A stretch of 64,000 nucleotides of DNA from Amia ocellicauda (lineage: Eukaryota > Chordata > Actinopteri > Amiiformes > Amiidae). How positions within the stretch are numbered: the first letter of the stretch is position 1; every line of letters begins with the position of its first letter. Location: assembly GCF_036373705.1 (NCBI RefSeq), contig NC_089858.1, positions 31,746,249-31,810,248 of the forward strand, written 5' to 3'. Shown piece by piece: positions 1 to 12,300 of this stretch. Below the pieces are notes generated by a model. The model was not told the DNA's origin and did no database searches. It saw nothing but the letters and a program-made list of their open reading frames with translations. A program made the translations under genes and the position numbers.

Positions 1-1191
1 TGTTCAACTTCTCATTAATGCAATTATCTAACCAACCAATCACATGGCAGTTGCTTCAATGCATTTAGGGGTGTGGTCCTGGTCAAGACAATCTCCTGAA
101 CTCCAAACTGAATGTCTGAATGGGAAAGAAAGGTGATTTAAGCAATTTTGAGCGTGGCATGGTTGTTGGTGCCAGACGGGCCGGTCTGAGTATTTCACAA
201 TCTGCTCAGTTACTGGGATTTTCACGCACAACCATTTCTAGGGTTTACAAAGAATGGTGTGAAAAGGGAAAAACATCCAGTATGCGGCAGTCCTGTGGGC
301 GAAAATGCCTTGTTGATGCTAGAGGTCAGAGGAGAATGGGCCGACTGATTCAAGCTGATAGAAGAGCAACTTTGACTTAAATAACCACTCGTTACAACCG
401 AGGTATGCAGCAAAGCATTTGTGAAGCCACAACACGTACAACCTTGAGGCGGATGGGCTACAACAGCAGAAGACCCCACCGGGTACCACTCATCTCCACT
501 ACAAATAGGAAAAAGAGGCTACAATTTGCACAAGCTCACCAAAATTGGACAGTTGAAGACTGGAAAAATGTTGCCTGGTCTGATGAGTCTCGATTTCTGT
601 CGAGACATTCAGATGGTAGAGTCAGAATTTGGCGTAAACAGAATGAGAACATGGATCCATCATGCCTTGTTACCACTGTGCAGGCTGGTGGTGGTGGTGT
701 AATGGTGTGGGGGATGTTTTCTTGGCACACTTTAGGCCCCTTAGTGCCAATTGGGCATCGTTTAAATGCCACGGCCTACCTGAGCATTGTTTCTGACCAT
801 GTCCATCCCTTTATGACCACCATGTACCCATCCTCTGATGGCTACTTCCAGCAGGATAATGCACCATGTCACAAAGGTTGAATCATTTCAAATTGGTTTC
901 TTGAACATGACAATGAGTTCACTGTACTAAACTGGCCCCCACAGTCACCAGATCTCAACCCAATAGAGCATCTTTGGGATGTGGTGGAACGGGAGCTTCG
1001 TGCCCTGGATGTGCATCCCACAAATCTCCATCAACTGCAAGATGCTATCCTATCAATATGGGCCAACATTTCTAAAGAATGCTTTCAGCACCTTGTTGAA
1101 TCAATGCCACGTAGAATTAAGGCAGTTCTGAAGGCGAAAGGGGGTCAAACACAATATTAGTATGGTGTTCCTAATAATCCTTTAGGTGAGT
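1..1191 (+). mobile_element. Tc1/mariner DD36E transposon, inactivated, left end outside window
   Basis: Right terminal inverted repeat lies at about 1163-1191 (ggtgttcctaataatccttt and following). The left repeat is not visible because the element starts before base 1. It encloses a transposase relic at 120-1160. It sits in an intron of GSE1, in the same orientation as the gene. Counting from the second catalytic Asp to the Glu gives 36 intervening residues, so it is of the DD36E type (a family described as Incomer), unlike the DD34E copies further right. A TA-rich microsatellite follows directly. Confidence 0.85.
120..1160 (+). pseudogene. Tc1-like DD36E transposase with two in-frame stops
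   Basis: Would cut and paste the surrounding transposon. One reading frame runs from the ATG at 120 to the TAG at 1158-1160, 346 codons, the normal length for a Tc1 transposase. It is broken by TAA at 378-380 and TGA at 879-881. Visible parts: an N-terminal helix-turn-helix region (residues about 5-60), first catalytic Asp in AWSDESRF, second in FQQDNAPCH, and the Glu in [11 protein letters not shown]. The TGA falls between the second Asp and the Glu; a CGA-to-TGA change at a CpG would explain it. No frameshift is seen, so decay is by point mutation only. It is not expected to produce active protein. Confidence 0.88.
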
Positions 1192-1194
1192 GTA

Positions 1195-1225
<31 letters not shown>

Positions 1226-1300
1226 GCATGTGTATGTATATATGTGTATATAATATATAATGTGTACAGTGTGTGTGTATATAATGTGTACAGTATATAT
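1192..1300. repeat. TA/TG microsatellite
   Basis: Runs of TA and TATG/TGTA directly beside the 3' end of the DD36E transposon. Simple-sequence DNA with no coding signal. Confidence 0.8.
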
Positions 1301-4215
1301 GAACTGATTTCTGGGGCAGTACCTGAGGGTAAATTGTCATCTTTATAGGCTCAGAATACATGAACATAAAGGTGCACAATCGTACCTTTTGTTAATTTGT
1401 ATATTTTCTTGATTGTAACTTTACATTATAATGAATATAGCCTATGTTCTATTTTTTTCTATATATAGAAATGATATGCATTAAACAAATTAAATGGCAC
1501 TTACACATACAGTAAATTTGATTTGTGTAAGAGGTGGTCATAATCTGAATGATGTAAACAATAATAAACTCCAGAGTAAAATTTGTAGATTAGGAAATAT
1601 GGGTCTAAGACATGTAAGTCCATATTTCTCCTATAAAACATCTGCTGAAAACAGTCTAGTATAATAGTTTTCCTATGTCAGTATAACAAAACTGCATTAG
1701 TTACCCAGGTTTTATTCTTATAATAGTAGTAGTAGTACAAGGTGGTTTGAGTGAGGGGGAAAAAAAGCAAATAGCAGGCAGCTTTCATGATTTTTCAATA
1801 ATTAAAAGGATCTCTCTGGATGGGATTAATAGTTATATATAGGCATTTATACAACTCAAAGTATTGCATTTTTACAATTTGCATTTTGGATGAATATGCT
1901 ATTGTTTGAGGATGCTGGTCTCCTTTGCAGTGTGTGGTTTTCGGCAGTGGCCTTCAGACTGAAGTCACAGGGTTTGTGCTGTAGGCTGAGTAATAACTGG
2001 GATGTTTGCCTGTTTTTATTTTGTGTCAGTGTGAGTTTAGTCAGCATTTGTTTCATATTAGTCGTGGTCCCTGTCAAGACGGTGGAAATGTTGTAACTTC
2101 TTTTTGGTGGTGGTGAACTTCACATTCTCGTCGAAGTCCCCTGGGAAATCGACAGACAAAAAAAGCAAACAAAATTGAGACAAAATTCCTTTTAAGATGG
2201 GCTGCTTAATTCACGGTCCTTATGAATGTAGTTGGCCTATTGAAACAATTGTATAGTTTAAACTGCACGGTGGAGCAATGAACTTTAACTGTAAGGGAAC
2301 GTGTGCACACCAGAGGGTGGCTAAATCCAACAACCATTTGTGATTAAATGTGGTTTACAGCTGCTCAGTGTTCAAGACGTATAGATATGTTGGATCGATC
2401 TATAGTATATTTACTACATTTCAGTGCTCCTCAGTGAGTGTTTTCAACAATTCATTTTTATTTTATTTTTTTAACTGGCCAATTAAATTTATAAGCGCTC
2501 TGTATATAATAATCACTCTGCAGTCGCTCCACAGAGGAGTAATAATGTCAGCATTTATTTGTAATGAATGACCCTCCGTTGTTGACCTGTGTTCATTCAA
2601 AAAATGGTCCTGTTGAAAAGACCGGCAGTCAGATGATGGTGGCATTTCCTTAGCTTAATCTAACCAACATTTTAAGTTCCATGTTAAATTCCGCTCTTCG
2701 GTTGCCTCCAAACATTTGAGCTGGGAAGGTGATGTAAAAACAAACTGTGCCTGTTAGGTGTTTGAGATTGCCATACCTAAACAGCAGGCAGCTTGTTTAC
2801 AGTTTCACTTTTATGCTTCAGTGTACAGGGAAATGGGGCTGGCTTTTCATTGTGCCCTGGGAGCGATGGCGACGGCGTAAGAGGCTTTCTCATCAGAGGC
2901 CACATTAGAGTAGCTGTGCCGTGACCCTTCAGGTTGACTGCGTGTGAAACTGATGAGCCAGAGCTTACTGTACAGTCCACACACACGCATACACACAAGT
3001 TAATTGCATTAATTGAGGTATCCCAAACACTGTTTAAAGATCTGACCTAGTTTGCTTCTTCTAATCGCCTTTTGGACAAATACCACAGTAATTGCTGTAG
3101 GCCCAGAGGTGATGATACCGTATAGAGGAGGAGGGGAGGGGGAGTCAAAAGGCGACCCGAGTTTCCATTTAGTCAGAGAATTGCTATTCCTCCACAGCGA
3201 GCACCTCCAAAGCCCAGCCATGATTTGGTACGTGTGGCCAGATGCTGACCCCCTGGTTAACCTCTTATCTGCTCGGCGGGACTCCTGTTGGAGATAATGG
3301 CAGTGACTGGAGGTTCTCAGTTTTCCTGTGCCTTGGAGAAAATGTTCAAACCCCTGTTGCGAGGAGCTCAACGTGTCCATTGGTTAAGTTTGCTCCAAAC
3401 AGTGGCTTCACTGTTGTATGAATGGAAAGTTTGCTAGAGCAGCCTTGAGTGGCACAGACTGTGCAGATTGAGGGCAGATTGAGAAGGCAGGCCTTGGCTA
3501 TCCTTTCTTCATTGATGATTCTGTATTCCTGTGCTGAGTCAGAAATGTAACCAAGTAATGTAAATCTGCCAATTCTGTGATCCATGTAAATCCAGTCTTA
3601 TGTCAACTCATCACTTGGACTGCTTTTACATAGTTTATTCATTGTAAGTTGCTGTGACTATTTGTAATGGTACTGAATGCTTTTCAGTATTTACGATAGT
3701 TTCCCCTACAGTAATTAAACAATAGGTCAACCCTTATCAGATAGTGATTACGCATATGTGGTGCAGTTGGTTAACTGTTCTGAAATGGAGATGAAATATT
3801 GTTGTTCCTATAAACCCTTTCAAAGGCTGCTTGGCTGTTGTGTTGCTCAATTATGTATCCTGTCTACTGACTGAAGGCTCTTCATAGCTCAAGCACCCAA
3901 AACTTTCAGCGCATACCTGTTGCCTTAACCTTTGAGTCTGAAGTCTGCTGATTCCTGTGGAGCGTGTATGTGCATGCAGGCTTTCTTCTCTCAGAGCTGT
4001 TTTGCTATGAATGCCTCATTGAATAAAGAGGCACACGCATGCATCCTGTACTTTTTTAAGCCAGCTTTGATCACAGAGACAGGCTAGAGAAATAGGGAAA
4101 GAGGTATCCAGTTTTTGTCGTGGAGGAGACTGAAGATTTTGTATTTTAATTTTTAAGGGATTGTGAAGGCGTTTATTTGATGTTGCTAATCTGCCTCCTC
4201 CTCTTTCTCCTGCAG
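1301..4215 (+). other. GSE1: GSE1 intron (5' part of window)
   Basis: Intronic sequence up to the acceptor tgcag at 4211-4215. I see no exon, RNA gene or recognisable transposon in it. The upstream GSE1 exons, encoding roughly the first 80 residues by comparison with the human protein, must lie before the window. Confidence 0.7.
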
Positions 4216-4415
4216 GGTCTTCGATTAGCAACGAGTCATCCCCCGTCTCTTCCCCAGCGACCAATCACAGCTCTCCGGTTAGCACCCCCAAACGGGGCCC
4301 CATGGGTCCCATCATAGTGCCGCCGGGGGGCCACAGCGTGCCAAGCACCCCCCCTGTGGTCACCATCGCCCCCACCAAGACCGTCAATGGGATGTGGCGG
4401 AGTGAGGGTCGGCAG
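4216..4415 (+). CDS. GSE1: GSE1 exon: Ser/Pro-rich N-terminal segment
   Basis: Acceptor tgcag, donor GTAAGT. It enters with two bases of a split Gly codon and ends on a codon boundary (Gln). Encodes [20 protein letters not shown], then [20 protein letters not shown] and [12 protein letters not shown], nearly identical to the human segment. Confidence 0.95.
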
Positions 4416-7400
4416 GTAAGTCAATGAATTGTGTAGCTGTGTTGTTCATTGTGGGATACTGTAGAAGATATGGTCAGGATTGGATGCATATTTATTTGTC
4501 CCTTCACTGTATAACAGGAGTTTGTAGGACTGTGGATCAGATCTGTTCAATATGGAAATGAATTCAGCTTCCGATCTCTAAGCATTGCTTATGGCACTAA
4601 TGGTCTTTTTATTTGTCATCTCCCCAAGCTAAAAAGGAACCCCAGATAATGAGTTATTGCACCTCACTGGGAATATAGTGTGAGAATCAGAGGTCTAGCG
4701 GTGTATAGACAGGCCTCATTAATACTGTGAAAACATTGTGAGTTTGACACACAGCCCTGGGGGGCTGAAGTCAGCAGCCTCCCTGACACAGCTGCAGGAG
4801 ACGACACCCTCCAGCTTCCTCTTTTTCATTTCCCTCTTTTCACGGTGAGCGGCGTCTCCTCACGCCTGGGTCCCGCGACCCCTTAAACGTCGCTCTGACA
4901 GCAGTAGCCAGATTCAGAATATATCACCGCCCACCCCCCCCCCCCGTACAACATGAATGAATAATTTTAACACTTTTTTTTTTTTTTTTTGGCCCCGGCT
5001 TCATTCTGTGTATTATACATTGTACAAGGATTTCCTAATTCACCATTTTATTTGAAACTTGTCGCATTGCATGATGAGTAAACCCCCACCCACCCAGAAT
5101 CTATAGAGCATGGCCAGATTCCCAGAGTATTGTGCTCCCCACGTCTAAGGCTGCTTACGTCTGTACAGTCTTTTTTTTTTCCTTTCTTTTTTTAGTTAGG
5201 AATCTCCAATAATTCCCCCTCTTTATCATCCAATTTGGAATCGGCAGTTAGTCAAGTGCTCTGACTGCTGCTTGCGTCTTCAGGAGGGATGAGACGAACG
5301 ACATGTCGCCAGAACCACAAGCTGTCCGAGCTATCCATTATTTTTAGTACTGCAAGCCTACAATGTTCACAGCCCAGCTATTACTCAGTGCAGAGGGTCT
5401 GATGCAGCTGCAAACCACTCGCAATCTGCACCTGCAGCCGCCCAGGAGGACACGGGGCGTGAAGAGAACCCAGGATTACCCATAAGACTTTGCCAACCCC
5501 ACTCCCACGGCACTGAGTCAGCTGTGTAAAGCTGGCAGTAGCATAGGATAGGAGACCAACTCGATCCAGGCTATAGGATGTTTCCTGCACTCCAGTCACT
5601 GTTTTATTTACCAGATTCACCACGCAGGAGCCAGAGATACCTTTTATACTATTCTCCAACAGTCTTTCTGCTTGGTTGCCTTTAAAAAAGGCACAATAAG
5701 GAATGTTTTTCATCGGTTTTATTTTTACTCAGCGATTAATGCAGCCCTGAGCTGAGATGGTGCATATTGCCCATTCCTGCAAGGCATAGGGATCTGGTAT
5801 GATGCCATTAGGAGAGGGGGGGGGGGGCTCTGCACAGTACTTCCCTGGGCTTTTGTCCCACTGTTATCCAGCTTGACCTTTTACCTCCCAGCTGCCCCAT
5901 CCCATTAGCAGAGCCCTTTAGAAGAGGCTAGAGGTCATCTGTCTCCTTTATAGACGGGGGTCAGCGAGAGGTCTGTCTGCCGCTAAACAAAACAAACTCC
6001 CACCCCTCCCCTTTCCCCCCCCCCCCCAAAAAAAAGTCAACAGATGTTACAGCTCCCATCAAAATCCCTGATTTCCTTTGATTAATTACTGCAGACAGTT
6101 CCTCTAAAGAGATTATAAACTTCTGAGTTCTGAAGTCTGGCTCATGTTGATTTGTTTTGGTGATTTTTTTTTTTTTTTTTTTTTTTCCTCTTCTTTCCCT
6201 AGCAATTAGTTTAGTTTAGTTTTATATGTATAAAAAAAAAAAAACTAGATCGGGTGACGTAGGGACAGGTCAATGGAGATTATCATACTGACAATTAGAA
6301 GGTCACGGGGTTCTTATTTGTAAATGTGTTCATGGAAAGCCATCATACTCTGTTTCTCTAGCATTTATTCAGGGCAATTGCAGAGGGCATGTGAAACAGA
6401 GTCTGGGCACACAGGCCATTTGCCGCCCTGTGAAAGACGATTCGGGGGAGCTGTTCAGTTCCGTGAGGACAGATTAGTTCCAAGGCAGTAAATGGAAGAC
6501 CGTGTCCATTTATTAGTCTTGTTTATTCGGCAGGGCCCAGTGAACTCATTTAACTCCACGGGCCTGGGCACCAGCAATGGAGGGGTGAGCAGTCCTTTTT
6601 CTTTTCAAACAGCCATTAAACATTAACAAAGGCACCTCTATTTGGCACTAGTTTTTACTTTTAATCAACAGAGGGGAGGGGAGAGGGGGGACTAGAGCCA
6701 GAATGGGAGTAAGAGTTCACCTCGCTGCTATCATTTCAATTAGTTCCCCAGCAGTAGCAGTCTTGTCTTGCCTGATGTTAATGCGTTCAGATCTTCTGGG
6801 TCCAACTTGTATCAATATGCACAAGGCTTTGAGGATCAACCAACGGTGATTCAGAAAAACACTGAGAGGCTCGAATGCCATTAATATGCACAAACGGTCA
6901 TTTATTGAGGAACACTTTCTTGTTAATTTAATATGTGGGGAGTTATGGTCACAGCTTGTCTGCTAAAATGTTGTGGAGAACACACCTTTTACACATTCCA
7001 CAAAGTGATAAAGAGTGGGTGGGGGGTCCTGGTATTTTGCTTTAATGACTTTAGGTGTCTGGTGTGTTCCTGAAGCAACTTGTAATTGCTTTTTAATTGA
7101 CAATTACATTTATTGCTCAATAAGAAACACTTAAAAAAAAATCATGATTCCCCACGAGCCTTGTAAAGCTAGCAGTAGAGAAGGTTTGAGGCTTAGGGCA
7201 GTGAAATGAAGCTTGCCCTTCCTGAGGTTTTCTTCGTGGCTCTCCGAGGGCTGTACTGTTAGAATGCAAGGCGGCGTCTCCGGGTGCCGGAGTTATGCCC
7301 CCGGGCTGAGGGCTCCTGTTCGGCCCAGCTGGTGCACACTTGGGAGGGTCAAAGGTCAGGAGTTGGGGGGAGGGGGGACTGCACTGGCAGTCTATCGCCC

Positions 7401-7598
7401 TCCCTTTTGTATGTCTGCCACAGAAACCGTAAAAGCAGTGTCTTTTATCATCATTAGAAAGCCCTATGCAGTCATTTGAATCTGCTTTTAATGCAAAGAA
7501 ATATTCAAATGAAAGTGATTTGAATAGTTCTGCCAAAGGGAAGGGCAGCAGACACTGTTTTCCTTAAAAAATAATTTGTGCGTGTTTTTTTCCATATA

Positions 7599-7638
<40 letters not shown>

Positions 7639-9288
7639 AGAGAGAGAAAGAGAACATATAATGGAGTTCATGCTGGGTTTAAAAGCTGCAAGCACAGTAA
7701 CAACAAATGTTTCATGATCATGAGACCAAAGGCTTGTGTCAGAACAGTCAAGATCATATTGTCTAGCATTGTGTCTGAACAGTCAAGATTTAGTTGTTTT
7801 TTATTTAGAGTTTAATTTTAGAGTTCTTATATTTTTTGAGGCAGAAGTGCTTTTTAACAATTTCAAGCTTTTTCACAGCTACAGCACTAGCCTATACAAG
7901 CAGCTCTTTTCTCTGTGGGACATTTTTCAAGTCTGCTGGTGTTAGTTTGGAAATCTAAGACAAGAAAAACAAAAGGCTTGTCCCAAAGCTTTACACAAGC
8001 TGGAAACAAGAGCATTTTCATTTTTAATGTTTGTAAGCACGATAACGCACCTAGCAGCACTGAAGTATCGGGCAATGACGTACAGTATTACTGAAGCATA
8101 TGGTTTCATAAAGTAGTAATAAAAGGAAAGTCTAATTTTTCATAGCTTATCATGCTGATGTCTGGTACTTGACATGTACTTGTGAATGCATGTAGCTAAA
8201 ACATAACAACAAAGTGAGAGGTTATGTGAGACGGGTTGTGATGATTTGGTGTGGTGTTTTTTGTTTTGTTTTCTTTTTCATGGGAAATCCATGACAAATA
8301 TGCAAGTGTATTAATCATGGTATGACCTGTCAGGAATACAAAGGTAACGCAAGCAATTCCAATTACATTTATTTTTTGGGAGGAAATTGGCCTTTGGAAG
8401 TTTTTAAACCATAAAATAATGGTTAGCAGTTTCTGGCATTGTAACATTAACAATTATTTGTATTCTTTGGTAATGGAGCGCAAGTTGTGTTGCATATTTA
8501 TGAGTAACAACCAGTTATTGATGGGACTTTATTTGTGGCCTTTAATTTCAAACCATTCTGACCTCTTTCACAGCCAGATTCCCCAGTGACAGCAGTGTTC
8601 AGTTTCCTTTTTAGTTTGTATGCAGACTCTGTTGACTAGCACTGTCTGTTTACTTGCAGATAAACAGGCTTAACAAGTATCGAGAGGGAGACAAAGCTAG
8701 TATAATTAATTTTTAAATGTAAAAAACGCTGTCTCGCAGGACTACTGCACCTCTAATTTCATCTAAAGTGAAATGCAGCTGCTTTAATTAAACCTGTCAG
8801 TATATGACATTGCAATTAAAGTATTAGCACATACCTTAATACTCTTACAATAATTGTATCATAATGCACTTGACTATGTGTAGACCACATCCATAAAAAG
8901 AGAGAAAGCTCAAACAGTTCTGTCTCCACTGTTAACAGATGTTAATACAAAATAGCTTCCAATTCACTGCCATTTCAAACCAAATAAATGAAGGGGGGTG
9001 TCTTCCACTCCAAAAGCTCTTTGCAAATGCTGTCAGTCCAATAAAGATATCATTCCATTTTATTTACCGCAATATTATTTTGAGTGACACAGCAATCTTT
9101 CTTCAAACTGTGTTAATACATCTTTATAGTATGCAATGGGTGTGGGGAGAATATTGCTAAATGTCAGCAGCCACACCAAATAAAAAAAAAAAAGTTTTTC
9201 TTAATAGCAAGGTTTGTACCTTTCAGAAAGCTTGGATTCCTCGCTAGATGGATCAATCAATGTCTCGGCAAAAGAGAAAACGGTGAGG

Positions 9289-9327
<39 letters not shown>

Positions 9328-12300
9328 CACATTTCAAGTTTTTCAGTTTGAGCTCTGATTTTGACTTCTTTTGACATTTCTGAACCACTTTTCTGCCTCA
9401 GCGCACATTAAGGGTGCTGCCGAGAGGCCCTGCCCCCCCCCCTTCCTCCCCTGTAAGCGCAGAAACCCATTAGAAGATTTTAGCCTTTTTAAGGGACCTA
9501 GGAGATGGGTAAAGGGGGAGGCTTGAGAGAAGAGGAGACGTGAGGGGAGGGAGTGCCGGGGTGAGAAAGCAGGGCTGGCTTGCTGCCAAGTGAAGCGCAT
9601 TAAAATACAAGGAGCGAGCAACATGCTGCCTCAAAAAAACATTACTGGCATTTAATATTACATGTTAGCGCGGAGGAGTCAGGACGGGTCAGCGGCTCAC
9701 AGCGGGCAGCCTGCATGGGAGTGGGGCTGGCCTTGGGGGGGAGGTAATGGTTCACAAAATGGGATTTTCTTTATCATTGAAAACAGAATGGGAACGGCGT
9801 GTACACACACAAAACTAAAAAGCCCCCCAATTCCCTCTTTCCAGCCCCCTGTCCCGTGGACACTGGAGGTCAATTCAGGTCAGTTTAACCCCTCAGCCGC
9901 CCTCTTATCCCCTTACCCATGAGTCCAGGGTGTCGCCAGGTTAATTCCGGCGCTGATGCGATTTTCTGCACCACTTCCCCTTCATTGATAGCAGTGTTCG
10001 TGGATGAACCCCCAGCTGCCTCGAACGCACCCTGGTTGGGGCATGTCTTTCGTTCACCTCAGTCTCCTTGCCACACTGTTTGTGTGTCTCGTCTTCTCTT
10101 TCTCCGTCTCCTCCGCAGACTGCCGTTTCGGAAGGCCCTTAAAATTGATCCTAAATAAAAGTATATATTTATTGTCCCCATCCATCTTATTTGAGTTCAG
10201 GAACAGGTTTACAGGTTCTCCTTCGTTTTTCTCCAAGCAGTCATATTTACTGAGAATTGGCAATCAGGTGAAATATTCTCAAGGATCAGCATATCAAATC
10301 AAAACTGATACAAGAAACATACATAGCTTTGAACTGCATGCAACTCTGGTATTCATGTGCTTAATTAATTTTTTTTAAAACATTTGCTGAGCCTGAATCT
10401 GTTTGTAACAGCAGGAAGGCTTTAATGTTGTTTAGGGGTTTATTTTGGTTTGTGCAATCACTCTGTTTTCAGTTCCAGATTTTTTTCCCAAGCAGTACAT
10501 TCTCCAAACTTATACCAGACGAATTAACAAAGTGTCCTGACCGAGTGGCGCCTGCTAATGCATGTGGACGTACATGATGAATTAATTAAGCCCCTCTCCC
10601 AGCCCCACCTTAAAAAGGACTCCACTGTTAGGAACATAACCAGTGTGGCATAGAAATAGGTCTTTCTTCTGTATCATTGGATTAATCCCGCCTCTCTTAT
10701 CTACAGTGGTTAGGTGGTGAAAGGTTTAAAAGCTGCTGCTGCCTGAGACTGAGCCGCCGTTCGCAGCTTTAATTTATTCGCATTCTGATTCCTCCCTGAG
10801 AATTTGCCTGTATTTTTAATAGGACTTCCAGTACTGAAAAAATGAATGAATTGTGTTTGTGCACCTGCAGGCAGAGTCTGGGCCACGTGGAAGCAGTCGG
10901 GATCGTCTGGGTGGTGAGTCGGCCCAGGAGAAAGGCGGCCCCTCCGTCCCCCCACACCTCATCGGTAACCCCTACACCTTCAGCCTCGCCCCCGGCTCTG
11001 TGGTCCAGGACGCGCGCTTCCAGCAGCTAAAGTGAGTACCATCTTCGCCCCCTCCACATCCAGCCTGCATGCTTCTGCTGAATTAATAAAAACATTTTAA
11101 AAAGTTGTCCATTCCTTCAATTTGAAGTATATATTTCTAGTTTCTGGACTTCTATAATATACTTTGTGAAAAACTTTTTTTCTAGTGCGGTAGTGCATAA
11201 ATATTGTCTTGTGAACTGATATTCAGGTAATATGCTTTTGAAGATTTAATAAAAAAAAAAAAAATGGTGTGACTAGCTAGTACTGCTATGACATAAGGGC
11301 TATTGTAATAATGATAGACTTCAACACAGTAAGAATATTTACAGAAAGCTCAATCTTTGTATTTTTCCAGCCATTGAATAGATGCACTTCAGTTTTAATA
11401 TTTAGCTTTTTGTGAAGCACATGGACTGGACTGGACAAATCCAGACTCAAACAGTGTTTCACAGGCTATGACTTGCATGAAACTTAGATCAAATGTTATC
11501 GTGAAACCAGTCGAATCGGTATTAGCTTGACTGGGGTGCAGCTCTCTTCCTGCCCATGTCCCTTCTCAGCTGGGCGACTGCCATGTGATGTGATCAAGCC
11601 ATGTGCAACAGACCTCTCTCTCTCTGCGTCTCCCCCAGTAGCCTCCCACGGCAGGTGCACCACGTGGTCCCTCCAGCCAGCGTCCCCGAGGACTACCTGC
11701 GCAGCTTCAGACCCTATCCCACCGCCGAGGACCTGCGGATGCCATCGCTGCCGCCCCTGGGCCTGGACCCAACTACAGCCGCAGCCTACTACCACTCCAC
11801 CTACCTTCCCCACCCTTCCTTCTCTGCTTACAGGTATGAGCGCTGGGCCAGTTAGACTCTCCCAGAGAGACCAGGGAGGTGTCCAACTCACCAGGTTGCA
11901 ACATACTGGGCTCTATTTCAGAACCACACATTGTTTACCAAGTGATAAAAGGAAACCAAACCCATCATATTGCAAAATCTCCTCCTAAGTACTTAATTTA
12001 GCTTCCCATTTGTGTTCAAAGACTTCATCCTGTAGTCTTTTTATTGCAGTTAATGCAGTGGTCAGTGTTTTACAAATGTAACCCAGTTTTTCCTGTTAGA
12101 GTATCCCTTGGCAATGTATGGAAAGTTAACTGAAAGGGCTGTGGTGGAGGTGGGTCTACATTAAGTGCCAGATGATAAAAGCAAATGATAGTGATTATAC
12201 TTGAACTGTATGCATAATATATTGCCATAACATCTAGTATATTTACTCAAAAGCAGCAGATCCACAAAGTCTTCCTTTTCAGAACCATAACATGCTGGCA

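Noticed and set aside
9343..10378. ORFs in the large GSE1 intron
   Set aside because: No splice-compatible phase and no similarity to GSE1; local GC content explains the open frames.
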